NCBI RefSeq assembly: GCF_010729305.1 | Contig: NZ_AP022574.1 | Coordinates: forward strand, 1 to 64,000 | Origin: Mycolicibacterium psychrotolerans | GTDB taxonomy: Bacteria > Actinomycetota > Actinomycetes > Mycobacteriales > Mycobacteriaceae | Direction: 5' to 3' | Length of the DNA: 64,000 nt | Shown: in pieces, positions 20,532-29,062 of the stretch | Numbering within the stretch: the stretch's first letter is position 1 | How the letters are laid out: each line of letters opens with the position of its first letter | Position numbers and translations under genes: made by a program | The notes under the pieces: model-generated | Databases searched by the model: none | What the model was told of the DNA's origin: nothing | What the model saw: the letters and a program-made list of their open reading frames with translations, nothing else

Positions 20532-21059
20532 TCAGCGCTCGACCACCGGCCAGAACAGCTCGAACAGCCGCACTTCCCAGCCGTCGGCGACCGACCCGGT
20601 GCGGGCACGCTCGGCGGTGTAGGCCCCGACCAGCGCGTCGATCAGCGTCGCGGCGTCGACGCCGGGCCAGCTGTCCTCGATCACCTGCTCCAGCGCCGCG
20701 CGCTGACCGGCGAGGATGCTCCGGAACACCTCGGTGAACTCCGGGTCCTCGTCGGTGAGCAGGGCCGCGAAGCCGCCGAAGCCGATGCCGGCGTCGACCG
20801 CCTCGACGGCGTGCTCGATCACCCAGCACAGCCGGTCGCGCGGTGCGGTGTCCGCGCCGGGCGGTTGCGTCGTCGTCAGCCGCTCCAGCGCGGCGGACAG
20901 CATCTCGCGCCGGTCCCGGTAGCGCCGGTAGATCGTGGTCTTCGCAATCCCCGACCGGGCGGTGACGGCCTCGACCGTCACTCCCCGCGGGCCGCGGGTG
21001 CGCAGCAATTGCAGCGTCGCATCGGCGATGCGCTGGTCCACGTCGCGCCTCGCCGTCAT
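20532..21059 (-). CDS. TetR-family transcriptional regulator
   Basis: 175 aa. The N-terminal helix-turn-helix is typical of TetR: GPRGVTVEAVTARSGIAKTTIYRRYRDR at about 24-51. The C-terminal ligand-binding part is helical and short. It is divergent from a small membrane protein gene, with a palindrome between them at 21095-21136, so it most likely represses that gene and itself. Ligand unknown. Its stop is 5 bp from the end of the convergent TIR gene 2. Confidence 0.8.
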   Translation of the reverse strand: MTARRDVDQRIADATLQLLRTRGPRGVTVEAVTARSGIAKTTIYRRYRDRREMLSAALERLTTTQPPGADTAPRDRLCWVIEHAVEAVDAGIGFGGFAALLTDEDPEFTEVFRSILAGQRAALEQVIEDSWPGVDAATLIDALVGAYTAERARTGSVADGWEVRLFELFWPVVER

Positions 21060-21094
21060 CGCTGCTCCCTCGCCTGGAATAACCCGGTCGCGAG

Positions 21095-21136
21095 AAACGC
21101 TACACTGAGCGTATCGCTACGGTAAGCGTAGCGTTT
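21095..21136. promoter_or_regulatory. Palindromic TetR operator in the divergent promoter
   Basis: Perfect 9-bp inverted arms AAACGCTAC (21095-21103) and GTAGCGTTT (21128-21136). Between them are two direct repeats, TACACTGAGCGTA and TACGGTAAGCGTA. The site lies midway between the TetR ATG (21059) and the ATG at 21153, where a TetR dimer pair would block both promoters. Confidence 0.6.
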
Positions 21137-21152
21137 GACGAGAGGAGAGATC

Positions 21153-21426
21153 ATGGCGACGTTCGCCTACTTCAACTTCCTGCTGACGTTCGTGGCCCTG
21201 GGCCTGTTCGTGCACGCCCTGGCGACCGGCAGCGCCGCGGCGGTGGCCTACGGCACGGCGCTGGTGGTGTTCATCGCGGCGATGATCGCGGGGTCGCGTC
21301 GGCAAGCACGCGTGGGCGAAGCCGATCCGGGACGCGCAGGTCGACCGGTATCTGCAGCGCTATCGCGGTGTCGAGGACACGCCTGTCGAGCCCGAGCTCG
21401 AGATCCCGGAGAGGCTCGCCGCGTAG
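21153..21426 (+). CDS. Small membrane protein, one frameshift
   Basis: Start MATFAYFNFLLTF, with AGGAGAG upstream. Two hydrophobic helices (about 4-24 and 30-48) are followed by a soluble tail. The frame breaks near 21297 (GGGTCGCGTCGG); one extra base leads into GKHAWAKPIRDAQVDRYLQ and an end at TAG 21424-21426, giving about 91 aa. It is probably the regulated target of the divergent TetR protein. Function unknown. Confidence 0.5.
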
Positions 21427-21435
21427 GGTTCGACC

Positions 21436-22446
21436 GTGCAGGTCGACGCGATGACGATGCCGCAGCCGCTGCGCGAGGTCGGCGACCTGGCCCGGCGCAC
21501 GCAGGCCGCGGGGTTCTCGGGTCTGCTGTTCACCGAGACCGGGCGCACGCCGTATCTCAACGCGGCGGTGGCCGCACAGGCGGCGCCGGGGCTGGAGTTG
21601 TCGACGGGCGTGGCGGTGGCGTTCCCGCGCAGTCCGTTCGTGACGGCGGCGACGGCCTGGGAGGTGCAGGAGGCCTCGGGCGGCGCGTTCCGGCTGGGTC
21701 TGGGCACGCAGGTGCGCACGCACGTGGTCCGGCGCTACGGCGTGGATTTCGAACATCCGGGGCCGCGGCTGCGCGACTACGTGCTCGCGGTGAAGGCGTG
21801 CTTCGCGGCGTTCCGCACCGGGAAGCTCGAGCACCGCGGCGATTTCTACAGCCTCGACTTCATCACCCCGCAGTGGAGTCCGGGCCCGATCGACGTACCT
21901 GATCCGAAGGTCGACATCGCGGCCGTGAACCCGTGGATGCTGCGGATGGCCGGCGAGGTCGCCGACGGCATCCATGTGCACCCGCTGGGCGAGCCGGGCT
22001 ACATCCGGCGCCACGTGCTGACCAATCGCGCTGCCGGCGCGGAGAAGTCGCACCGCTCCCCCGACGACGTCGCGGTGATCGTGCCGGTGATGACGATCGT
22101 CGGCGACACCGACGAGGAACGACATCGGGAACGCGAGCTGGTCCGGGCCAGCATGAGCTTCTACGGCAGCACGCCGAATTACGCGTTCATCTGGGACGAG
22201 GCCGGATTCGAAGGCACGACGGCGCGCATCCGGGAGAAGCAGAAGGCCGGTGACTTCGCCGGTATGGCCGCGCAGATCACTGACGACCACATCGCGGCGT
22301 TCGCGACGGAGTCGACGTGGGACGGCCTGTTTGACGCGCTGCGGGCGAAGTACGACGGGCTCGCGACGCGCCTGGTGCTGTACAACGCGCTGGCCGACCG
22401 CGAGTGGTTCGAGCGGTACGGGGAAGTGGCGCGGCGCCTTTCGTGA
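21436..22446 (+). CDS. LLM-class F420-type oxidoreductase
   Basis: 336 aa, luciferase-like TIM barrel of the F420-dependent group (TIGR03617-like). Recognisable are the early GFSGLLFTET strand, GGAFRLGLGTQV, and WMLRMAGEVADGIHVHPLGEPGYI around the cofactor site. Such enzymes reduce or oxidise organic substrates with F420H2 or FMN. Start is GTG 21436, 9 nt after the previous stop, so it is likely co-transcribed with the small membrane gene and under TetR control. Substrate unknown. Confidence 0.75.
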   Translation: MQVDAMTMPQPLREVGDLARRTQAAGFSGLLFTETGRTPYLNAAVAAQAAPGLELSTGVAVAFPRSPFVTAATAWEVQEASGGAFRLGLGTQVRTHVVRRYGVDFEHPGPRLRDYVLAVKACFAAFRTGKLEHRGDFYSLDFITPQWSPGPIDVPDPKVDIAAVNPWMLRMAGEVADGIHVHPLGEPGYIRRHVLTNRAAGAEKSHRSPDDVAVIVPVMTIVGDTDEERHRERELVRASMSFYGSTPNYAFIWDEAGFEGTTARIREKQKAGDFAGMAAQITDDHIAAFATESTWDGLFDALRAKYDGLATRLVLYNALADREWFERYGEVARRLS

Positions 22447-22449
22447 GCG

Positions 22450-23409
22450 CTATTCGCCGGCGGAACCGTTGACCGCGGCCAGGAGCCGCCCCGCATAGGG
22501 CAGTTCGACCCCGTTCTCGTCGAAGGCGCGCAGGATCTCGCGCCGCAGGCGGCGCTGGACCGACCATTGGACGCCGGGCCGGGTCTTGACGGTCATCCTC
22601 AGGGTGACCTGGTCGGACCGCACCTCCTGAACACCGAGCATCTCGGGTTCGCCGAGGACCTTGGCGGCGATCTTCGGGTCGTCGATAGCGGCGTGGGCGG
22701 CGTCGAGGGCGACCTTCTCTGCGCGTTCGACGTCGGCGGTGGGCGCGACCGGTATCTCGATGCGGGCGACCGCGTAGTCCTGGCTCATGTTGCCGACGCG
22801 GGCGATCTCGCCGTTGCGCACGTACCAGAGGGTGCCGTCGATATCGCGCACCGTGGTGACGCGCAGGCCGACACTCTCGACGTCGCCGACGGCGTCCCCG
22901 AGGTCCACGGTGTCGCCGACGCCGTACTGGTCTTCGAGAAGCATGAACACGCCGGTCACGAAGTCGCGCACCAAGTTCTGCGCGCCGAAGCCGATGGCCA
23001 GGCCGACGACGCCGGCCGAGGCGAGGAACGGCGCAATGTTGACGCCGAGCACGTTGAGAATGCCCAGCGCAACCCAGATCAGCAGCACGATCGAGACGGT
23101 CGACTTCAGCACCGATGCGATGGTCTTCGCGCGCTGCTGGCGGCGCTCGGCGGCTCGGGCACTTGCGGCGGAGGACTGCCCACGTTCGCGCAGGCCGCGC
23201 AGCAGCGGAGGTCTCCTGGCCGGCGCCTGGTCATCCGACGCGGAATTCTTGCGGGATCTGCCGGTGGCGGCCCGATCGATCATCCGATGCAGCACATACC
23301 GTGCGACGAGCACGACCAGAATGTACGCAACGATCCGGATGGGAACTTCGAGCAGCCAGTGCCGGTTGGTTTCGGTCCATTCGAAGGCGAGGTTGTATAC
23401 GTCCATCAT
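22450..23409 (-). CDS. MscS-family mechanosensitive ion channel
   Basis: About 319 aa. An N-terminal helix (VPIRIVAYILVVLVARYVL) is followed by a basic cytoplasmic loop, a second helix (STVSIVLLIWVALGILNVL), then the pore-lining TM3 helix (VVGLAIGFGAQNLVRDFVTGVF) and the beta domain with QYGVGDTVDLGD, the hallmark of MscS. It releases solutes on hypo-osmotic shock. ATG 23409 is preferred over GTG 23430 since the extra seven residues precede the usual start. It converges with the F420 oxidoreductase (3 bp between stops). Confidence 0.8.
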   Translation of the reverse strand: MMDVYNLAFEWTETNRHWLLEVPIRIVAYILVVLVARYVLHRMIDRAATGRSRKNSASDDQAPARRPPLLRGLRERGQSSAASARAAERRQQRAKTIASVLKSTVSIVLLIWVALGILNVLGVNIAPFLASAGVVGLAIGFGAQNLVRDFVTGVFMLLEDQYGVGDTVDLGDAVGDVESVGLRVTTVRDIDGTLWYVRNGEIARVGNMSQDYAVARIEIPVAPTADVERAEKVALDAAHAAIDDPKIAAKVLGEPEMLGVQEVRSDQVTLRMTVKTRPGVQWSVQRRLRREILRAFDENGVELPYAGRLLAAVNGSAGE

Positions 23410-23627
23410 CTCGACCGTAGGGCTACCCACTGGGCCGAATGCAAATCATGAAGCGGCTGAACCACTTTGACGTGTCCGTCGATCGGCGGCGGGCAGGTGC
23501 GGCATGCGCCCGACACGAGCGCCGCAGCCTCCCGCGACGGGATCCACGTTGTGCAGACGGCTACTCGCACTTTCGCTGCAAAAAGTGGAACTCATGACTT
23601 GTCGGTGCCCACTCGTATTGTCTGCGC

Positions 23628-24587
23628 ATGGCCAGGAGGGACTCGGGAGGCGGCGGCTTCGTCGGCGTCCTCGGCGTGCTGTTCCTGCTCGGCCTGATCG
23701 TCGAGTACCTCTGGTTCATCGTCGGTGCGGCGGCCGTCATCGGAATTTCAGTGGGCATCTACTACGCGAGCCGTGCCGCCATCAGGCGCGCCGAGGAACG
23801 TCAACGGCTCGCCGAACGCCGCGAGGACGAGCTCCGACTGCGCGCCGAGCGGCAACGCCGGTGGACGCTGCTTGGGGACAGCCGCGCCATCTACGGCAAG
23901 GACGGCGATGCCGCGACACGCGCGGTCTCGCAACCGCCGCGTCACGATGACCGCCCCATCGCGAGGATGGCCACCACCGCCGGCGAGCTGGCGGCGTTGA
24001 AGAGGGACAAGCCGCAGGCGTGGACGCAAGCGCTGTTCGCGTCCGTCCTCATGCAGCGCACCTCCGCCGTGTTGCCGCGGCTGCGCGACAGCGAGCTCGG
24101 ATTCACCGCGTCGGGCGGTGTCCGCATGCCGTCGGGGTCGTATCTGGCATCGAGGCTCAGCCGCCTTCTGGACCAAATGCTGGCCACGGTGCAGCAGCTC
24201 GCCGACTTCATGAACGCCCCGGCGTTCATGACCCCCTTCGGGTCGGAAAGCGGTGATGCCGAACCCGACGGCGACGCGATCGAGCACATCGCGAATCGCC
24301 TGATGGACTACCAGGAACGCCTGCTCGAACTGTCCGAAGACTGCCGTGGACTGTCCGCCCCGTCGGCGTACACCGACGTGATCGCCGACTGCGCACGGCT
24401 CCTCGACGCGCCGCTGCAGAGCTTTCGCGAATTCACCGGCGAGTACGTCGACATCATCGAGGCGCTGCCCCGCGTCCTCGAACACGCCACCGGCACGATC
24501 CATCTGGGCGGTCTCGCGCTGGACCTGGACATCGACGACGACCTGCTGAGCGCAACTGAGAAGCGCCTACACGCGATGGCGCGATGA
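23628..24587 (+). CDS. Membrane-anchored hypothetical protein
   Basis: 319 aa. Two closely spaced N-terminal hydrophobic helices (FVGVLGVLFLLGLIVEYLWF and IVGAAAVIGISVGIYYAS), then a highly charged coiled-coil (RRAEERQRLAERRED), then a helical soluble domain ending ATEKRLHAMAR. This resembles actinobacterial 5-bromo-4-chloroindolyl-phosphate-hydrolysis-like or DUF-type helical proteins, but I do not recognise a family. Frame intact. No good ribosome-binding site upstream of ATG 23628, so it may be leaderless. Confidence 0.55.
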   Translation: MARRDSGGGGFVGVLGVLFLLGLIVEYLWFIVGAAAVIGISVGIYYASRAAIRRAEERQRLAERREDELRLRAERQRRWTLLGDSRAIYGKDGDAATRAVSQPPRHDDRPIARMATTAGELAALKRDKPQAWTQALFASVLMQRTSAVLPRLRDSELGFTASGGVRMPSGSYLASRLSRLLDQMLATVQQLADFMNAPAFMTPFGSESGDAEPDGDAIEHIANRLMDYQERLLELSEDCRGLSAPSAYTDVIADCARLLDAPLQSFREFTGEYVDIIEALPRVLEHATGTIHLGGLALDLDIDDDLLSATEKRLHAMAR

Positions 24588-24782
24588 TTGCTCCGGAGCG
24601 CGCGATACTGACGACCATGTCAAAAGTCAGAGATGACGTTTGACTGACGGACACGACACGACGCGCGCCCACCTTGTTTGCGACAAGATCGCTGGCTAGT
24701 GTCATCGCTACCGGGAATTCGTTGAAGAGTAGCGTTCCGGGCTCCGTCGGGGAACCCCATTCGTTCCAGGAAAGATTTGCCC

Positions 24783-25955
24783 ATGAGCGCTACACACCGC
24801 CATCACGCCGACGGAGAACGTCGCCACCGGAGTCGAGCCCTGCTGGGGCTCGCCGCCGCCGGGGCGTTGCTGCCGCTGGTCGCCTCACCAACCGCGAATG
24901 CGGCGAGCGTGATCCCCGAGGGGCCGCTGACGGTCCGCACGATCAGCCCCGTGAAAGGCGACTACATCAACAACACGCTGCAGGGCATGGTCTGCCAGGC
25001 ACCCAACACGTGCACGGAGATCCCCTACATCAGCTTCATCACCCCCTTCGGGGTCGCCCGGCTCGACGACGTCATCAAGGCGGAAGCCGATAAGCCGATC
25101 GTCATCTACGCCTACAGCAACGGCGCGCAGATCGCTCAGCACTGGATCACCAATCACTCCGAGGATGCGGACGCACCGCCGGCGGAGAACGTCACGTTCA
25201 TCTTGATGGGCAACTCCACCCGCAAGTACGGCGGCGCGGACAACGAATTCGGGGTCTCGCAGCCGAGCCAGTACCACGTGATCGACATCGCCCGCGAATA
25301 CGATCCGGTCGCCGATTTCCCGGACAACCCGCTCAACCTGCTGGCGCTCGCCAATGCGCTCTCCGGGTTCATCACGCTGCACGACTACCGCGATGTCGAC
25401 ATCAACGACCCCAACAACATCGTGTGGGACGAAGGCAACACCACCTATGTGCTGGTGCCCACGGAGAACCTGCCGCTGCTGAACCCACTGCGGCTCGTCG
25501 GCCTGAACGCGCTCGCCGATCAGCTCAACGGGCCACTGAAGGAGATCGTCGACACGGGCTACGACCGCAGCTACATCCCGGAAGACGCGCGGCCGGCGCC
25601 GGTCACGTCCACCGTGGCGGCGAAAGCCGTTGTTGCCGAGCCGGAACCGACGCCGGTAGCGGTCACGAAGAAGGCCGTTGTCGAGACGAAGGCGGTGACG
25701 AGCACGCCGGAAACGGAGGTCGACATCGAGGAATCGAAGCCGGCGAAGTCCACGACGAAATTGACGAAGAACGACGACGTGGCCGACGCGGTGCGGTCGA
25801 TCACGAAGACCACGACCCGGGAGCTGAAGAAGCTGACCGAGCCGCTGAAGTCACTGCGCACGCCGCGCTCGTCGGCCGAGGATTCTTCGACGTCAAACAA
25901 GCCGTCAACGCGGGAGAGCGGCTCCGATAGCGGGTCTGGCGACAGCGGAGAGTAG
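24783..25955 (+). CDS. Secreted PE-PPE-domain serine hydrolase-like protein
   Basis: 390 aa. Twin-Arg-free signal peptide (RALLGLAAAGALLPLVASPTANA), then a PE-PPE (alpha/beta hydrolase, cutinase-like) domain. The nucleophile elbow is YAYSNGAQIA (GxSxG variant, Ser-Asn-Gly) and a typical PDPVADFPDNPLN-like segment (YDPVADFPDN) follows. The C-terminal about 120 residues are Lys/Thr/Ser/Pro-rich and disordered. It acts outside the membrane, possibly on envelope lipids. ATG 24783 has AGGAAAG upstream, better than TTG 24777. It converges with a second PE-PPE gene with only 4 bp between stops. Confidence 0.7.
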   Translation: MSATHRHHADGERRHRSRALLGLAAAGALLPLVASPTANAASVIPEGPLTVRTISPVKGDYINNTLQGMVCQAPNTCTEIPYISFITPFGVARLDDVIKAEADKPIVIYAYSNGAQIAQHWITNHSEDADAPPAENVTFILMGNSTRKYGGADNEFGVSQPSQYHVIDIAREYDPVADFPDNPLNLLALANALSGFITLHDYRDVDINDPNNIVWDEGNTTYVLVPTENLPLLNPLRLVGLNALADQLNGPLKEIVDTGYDRSYIPEDARPAPVTSTVAAKAVVAEPEPTPVAVTKKAVVETKAVTSTPETEVDIEESKPAKSTTKLTKNDDVADAVRSITKTTTRELKKLTEPLKSLRTPRSSAEDSSTSNKPSTRESGSDSGSGDSGE

Positions 25956-25959
25956 GCCG

Positions 25960-27111
25960 CTATTCGCTGTCGTCGCCGCCCGAGGATGCGGCGGCCTTGT
26001 CGGCCTTCGCCGGCGCAGCCTTGGTGGCCTCTGCCTTGGTCTCGGTGTCCGACGAGTCCTTCTCCTCGGACTTCCGAGTAGGCTTCGCAGTTTCTTCGGC
26101 GTCGGAATCATCCTTGTGCGCAGTCTTTTTGGCGTCGATGTCGTCACGCAGCCGTTGGATGCGCTCCTGCCGGCGATCGATGGCGTCCTTCCAGGACGTC
26201 GCGCGCTTGAGGGAGCGCGTCGGGGCGGGTGCGCTGTCCGGCTCGGTCGCGGACTCGACGGCCAGCGTCGCGGTCGTCGGCTTGGGCGCGGGCGGACCGG
26301 TCAAGGTCGGCGGGATCCCGGTCTCCATGGGCGGCCGGTTGTAGGCCGAGTCGATGATGGGTCGCAGCTTGCTGTCGAGAGCGGCGACGAACTTCGGGTC
26401 GAAGTGAAAGGCGACCATCGGCGCGAGGATCGGGAGAACGTCGGCGGGGATGAGGATGGTGGTCGTCGTCCCGCCCGCTTCGTTGACGTCGATGGTGTAC
26501 TCGGTCGGGTTGTTGCGGATGTCGAAGTTGGAATTCTTCACGTGCAGTGTCATGGCGCCCATGACCGCGTTGGTGACGGCGAGCATGTTCCACCCATTGT
26601 CGGGGAAGTCGGAGAGGCCGTCGTATTCCGCTCGGACGATGAGGATGTCGTAGGGCGTGACGGGCGTGGGTAGTTCGGCGAGCTTGCCGAGAAACCGCTT
26701 GCTCGGTGAGCCGTAGATCGCGACGTTGAGTTCCGACGGAGGCGGCGGCTCCTTGCCGTCGGTCGTGTTGGCGCGGTCGGCTTCGAGCCGACGCAGCACT
26801 TCCATGACCGAGGGGGCGCCTTCGGAGACGCCGCCGATGGTCTTGGGCCCGGCGTAGGCGGGGTCGTAGACCGCGGCGTAGAGGTTGTCGGCGCCCTTGG
26901 CGACGGAGGAGTAGAGCTCCTTGCCGGGGAAGGGGACGTTGACGCGCCGGTCGTAGGTGGCGAAGTAGCCGCCGAACGCCTCGGCCATTTGCTGCTCGGT
27001 GAGGGTTGCGTACACGCCCTTTCCCCCGAGCAGCAGCGCGGTCGAGGCGTTCGCCACGCCCGAGCTCAGCGCGACGATCAATGCTCCGAGAAGAATTACC
27101 AAGCGATACAT
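25960..27111 (-). CDS. Secreted PE-PPE-domain protein with charged tail
   Basis: 383 aa. Signal peptide MYRLVILLGALIVALSSGVANA. The PE-PPE domain starts at LLLGGKGVYATLTEQQM; the elbow is YDPAYAGPKTIGGVSEGAPSV (V-S-E-G), the conserved FPDNGWNMLAV follows. The C-terminal about 110 residues are rich in Lys, Asp, Glu and Ala with a short coiled coil (RRQERIQRLRDDID). ATG 27111 has GGGGTGGG upstream; an upstream in-frame extension lacks any signal-peptide logic. Together with the convergent gene it forms a pair of PE-PPE hydrolases with unrelated low-complexity tails. Confidence 0.7.
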   Translation of the reverse strand: MYRLVILLGALIVALSSGVANASTALLLGGKGVYATLTEQQMAEAFGGYFATYDRRVNVPFPGKELYSSVAKGADNLYAAVYDPAYAGPKTIGGVSEGAPSVMEVLRRLEADRANTTDGKEPPPPSELNVAIYGSPSKRFLGKLAELPTPVTPYDILIVRAEYDGLSDFPDNGWNMLAVTNAVMGAMTLHVKNSNFDIRNNPTEYTIDVNEAGGTTTTILIPADVLPILAPMVAFHFDPKFVAALDSKLRPIIDSAYNRPPMETGIPPTLTGPPAPKPTTATLAVESATEPDSAPAPTRSLKRATSWKDAIDRRQERIQRLRDDIDAKKTAHKDDSDAEETAKPTRKSEEKDSSDTETKAEATKAAPAKADKAAASSGGDDSE

Positions 27112-27209
27112 GTCCCACCCCGTGTTCACGCAGAGAGCTCCCCGAGCCTGAGCATTCACAGTACGGCCGACACCCGCTCGACGAATCGGGGAAACCCCCC
27201 GTGTTCGCT

Positions 27210-28400
27210 TCATCCGCTCTGCAACCAGGGGCCGTCATCGTCGTCGTCGAAGTACCCCCACTCCTTCGCCGCGGCGATCACACCACGTCGGAAGTGGGGC
27301 GCCTGGCGGTCGACGGCGGCGAGAGCCTCCGCAGTCAGCCCCTCTCGAATCCCGCTCCGCGCATGAGCGAAGGGAATGAAGGCCCGCAGCAGATCAGGTG
27401 TGCTCAGCTCGACCTCGAGGATGGAGTCATCAGAGAAGGAAGAGGACCCGTCAAGAGCTTCTTCCACACGGACAGCACTCCATCGCAGCGGATCTCCGTT
27501 GCCGGTGTCCATGATGTTCTCGAGTTGCTCCCGCCAATGCCAACCCTCGAACGGTTGGCCGGATGGAGAAGCAAGGAAGTCTTTCGTCAGCTCGAGCAGC
27601 GCTGCAGGTTCCCAATCGGGAGGCGCATAGTCTGAGCCGCCGTCAGGCATGCGACCGACCAGCCACTGGACCAGCGGTCGGCACTGTGGCCACGAATCCG
27701 TCTCCCTCGCAAACGTCGACCCCTTCATGCCCTGCAGGATCCAAGCCTTTGCGTCTGCGACGGTCATGTCGACGAAACCCATGTCCGGATCATTCTCTTT
27801 GTCGGGGTACCTGGCGATCAGATCAGCGATGGGCTCGGACCAGATTTCGGCTGTCTCGATCGTGGACATCGTGCTGTGGCTGATCTGTGTGGCGCACACC
27901 ATCTCGTATCCGCTGGGGAAGCGCGCACCGACCACGATCTCGTCGATGTCGCCCAGGACGTGAGCGAATCGTGCGGCTCGATAGACCTTGACGCGACGGA
28001 GCTCGCCAATCCACTTCGGAACGTGGTGGCGCCGACGAGCGACCTCCTGCCGGCAGGACGCCTGCAGGATAGGGTCGTCATCGAGGAATTCAGCGAGAGC
28101 CGCCAACAGCGCGGTGACCTCTGAAGTCTGAATCCCGATGAAGTTCGTGATGAGACGGTCGCGATCGAAGAATGGCAGCGACTGACGAGACCGAAGGCGG
28201 GCGAACGGATCCGGCCTCGACGACTCGATGAAGTACGTGACGAGCGCCAGCAGACCCAGTGGGTGCTTCTTGGCGAGCGCCTCGCGGAGCAGGTTGCAAA
28301 CAAGCGCATCGTGCTCGTCCAGCGTTGGTGTCGTGTGCAGTCGGCGCCGTGCGTCCCGTCGTATCTGCTTGGCTCTACGTCGTGCGCGTCCGTCGGTCAT
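27210..28400 (-). CDS. Hypothetical protein with DNA-damage-type promoter
   Basis: 396 aa, soluble, with a very basic start (MTDGRARRRAKQIRRDARRR). It then has helical repeats and a C-terminal acidic run (YFDDDDDGPW). I do not recognise the family; similar actinobacterial proteins are annotated only as hypothetical. ATG 28400 lies 7 nt after a PafBC-type -10 element, which fits a leaderless mRNA, so I chose it over GTG 28409. A role after DNA damage is inferred from the promoter only. Confidence 0.5.
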   Translation of the reverse strand: MTDGRARRRAKQIRRDARRRLHTTPTLDEHDALVCNLLREALAKKHPLGLLALVTYFIESSRPDPFARLRSRQSLPFFDRDRLITNFIGIQTSEVTALLAALAEFLDDDPILQASCRQEVARRRHHVPKWIGELRRVKVYRAARFAHVLGDIDEIVVGARFPSGYEMVCATQISHSTMSTIETAEIWSEPIADLIARYPDKENDPDMGFVDMTVADAKAWILQGMKGSTFARETDSWPQCRPLVQWLVGRMPDGGSDYAPPDWEPAALLELTKDFLASPSGQPFEGWHWREQLENIMDTGNGDPLRWSAVRVEEALDGSSSFSDDSILEVELSTPDLLRAFIPFAHARSGIREGLTAEALAAVDRQAPHFRRGVIAAAKEWGYFDDDDDGPWLQSG

Positions 28401-28407
28401 GCTGCGC

Positions 28408-28429
28408 ACGCTACTGCGGAGCGGTGACA
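28408..28429 (-). promoter_or_regulatory. PafBC (RecA-NDp)-type promoter, leaderless
   Basis: On the reverse strand TGTCACCG (28429-28422), 8 nt, then TAGCGT (28413-28408). This fits the mycobacterial PafBC consensus tTGTCRgtg-N8-TAnnnT. The predicted transcription start falls at or next to ATG 28400. Confidence 0.45.
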
Positions 28430-28626
28430 GGTACGGCGGGCCGAACTGAGCACCGCCGTGAATCGGTCAATGAGGTCTCCGAGAAGGTGCCGACGACATC
28501 GGTCTGTTCTGTGTCAAAGGACCATCGACAGGGTGGAACGAACCCGGACTTTGACTGAATCTGTTGATGCCGGCGGCGCAAAGACCGAAAGCCAGAGCGT
28601 GCTTCGCTGATCTTTAGGCTGTGCCT

Positions 28627-29037
28627 ATGTCAGATTCATCGCCCGACTCCCTCCTTTCTGCCCTCGCGAAGGCAAAGATCCCGGCCGACAACCACGCGTT
28701 CATTCAGAAGCTCATGACCGCCGTCGGCATCGTCGGGTATCGCGCGGTGGTCAGAGCCGACAAGTCTCATGTCGTCGCCGAAAGACGCGACGGCCGCCGC
28801 GCTCTCCACATCTTCTATGGCTACACCAGTGGGTTCGACTCGCAGGAGGAGATCGTTCGCTTCACCGGCAACGCCGTCGGTAAGCCGAGCTCGAGGAAGG
28901 GAACCTGGTACATAGAGCACCCCACCAATCGGGTGTCCCCCACGAGCGACCGCTCCCGTGATGTCCGACGCACTGGCGCGCAGTGCGCATGCGGGATGCA
29001 ACTGTCGCTGACGGGGGTGTGCGCCAGTTGCGATTGA
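28627..29037 (+). CDS. Small hypothetical protein with C-terminal four-Cys motif
   Basis: 136 aa. The first 95 residues form an alpha/beta domain (ALHIFYGYTSGFDSQEE), then a basic linker, then CACGMQLSLTGVCASCD, a likely zinc ribbon (CxC and CxxC). ATG 28627 follows GTG 28621 in frame; either may be used. It is convergent with the NERD-helicase gene, stops 25 bp apart. Family not recognised. A nucleic-acid-binding role is possible from the zinc-ribbon-like end. Confidence 0.5.
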   Translation: MSDSSPDSLLSALAKAKIPADNHAFIQKLMTAVGIVGYRAVVRADKSHVVAERRDGRRALHIFYGYTSGFDSQEEIVRFTGNAVGKPSSRKGTWYIEHPTNRVSPTSDRSRDVRRTGAQCACGMQLSLTGVCASCD

Positions 29038-29062
29038 CCCATCACGCCCTGCCTCCAATGGG

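Noticed and set aside
24619..24644. Inverted repeat GTCAAA / TTTGAC upstream of the first PE-PPE gene
   Set aside because: Arms are only 6 bp with a 14-nt spacer and the site is 139 bp from the gene; too weak to call an operator.
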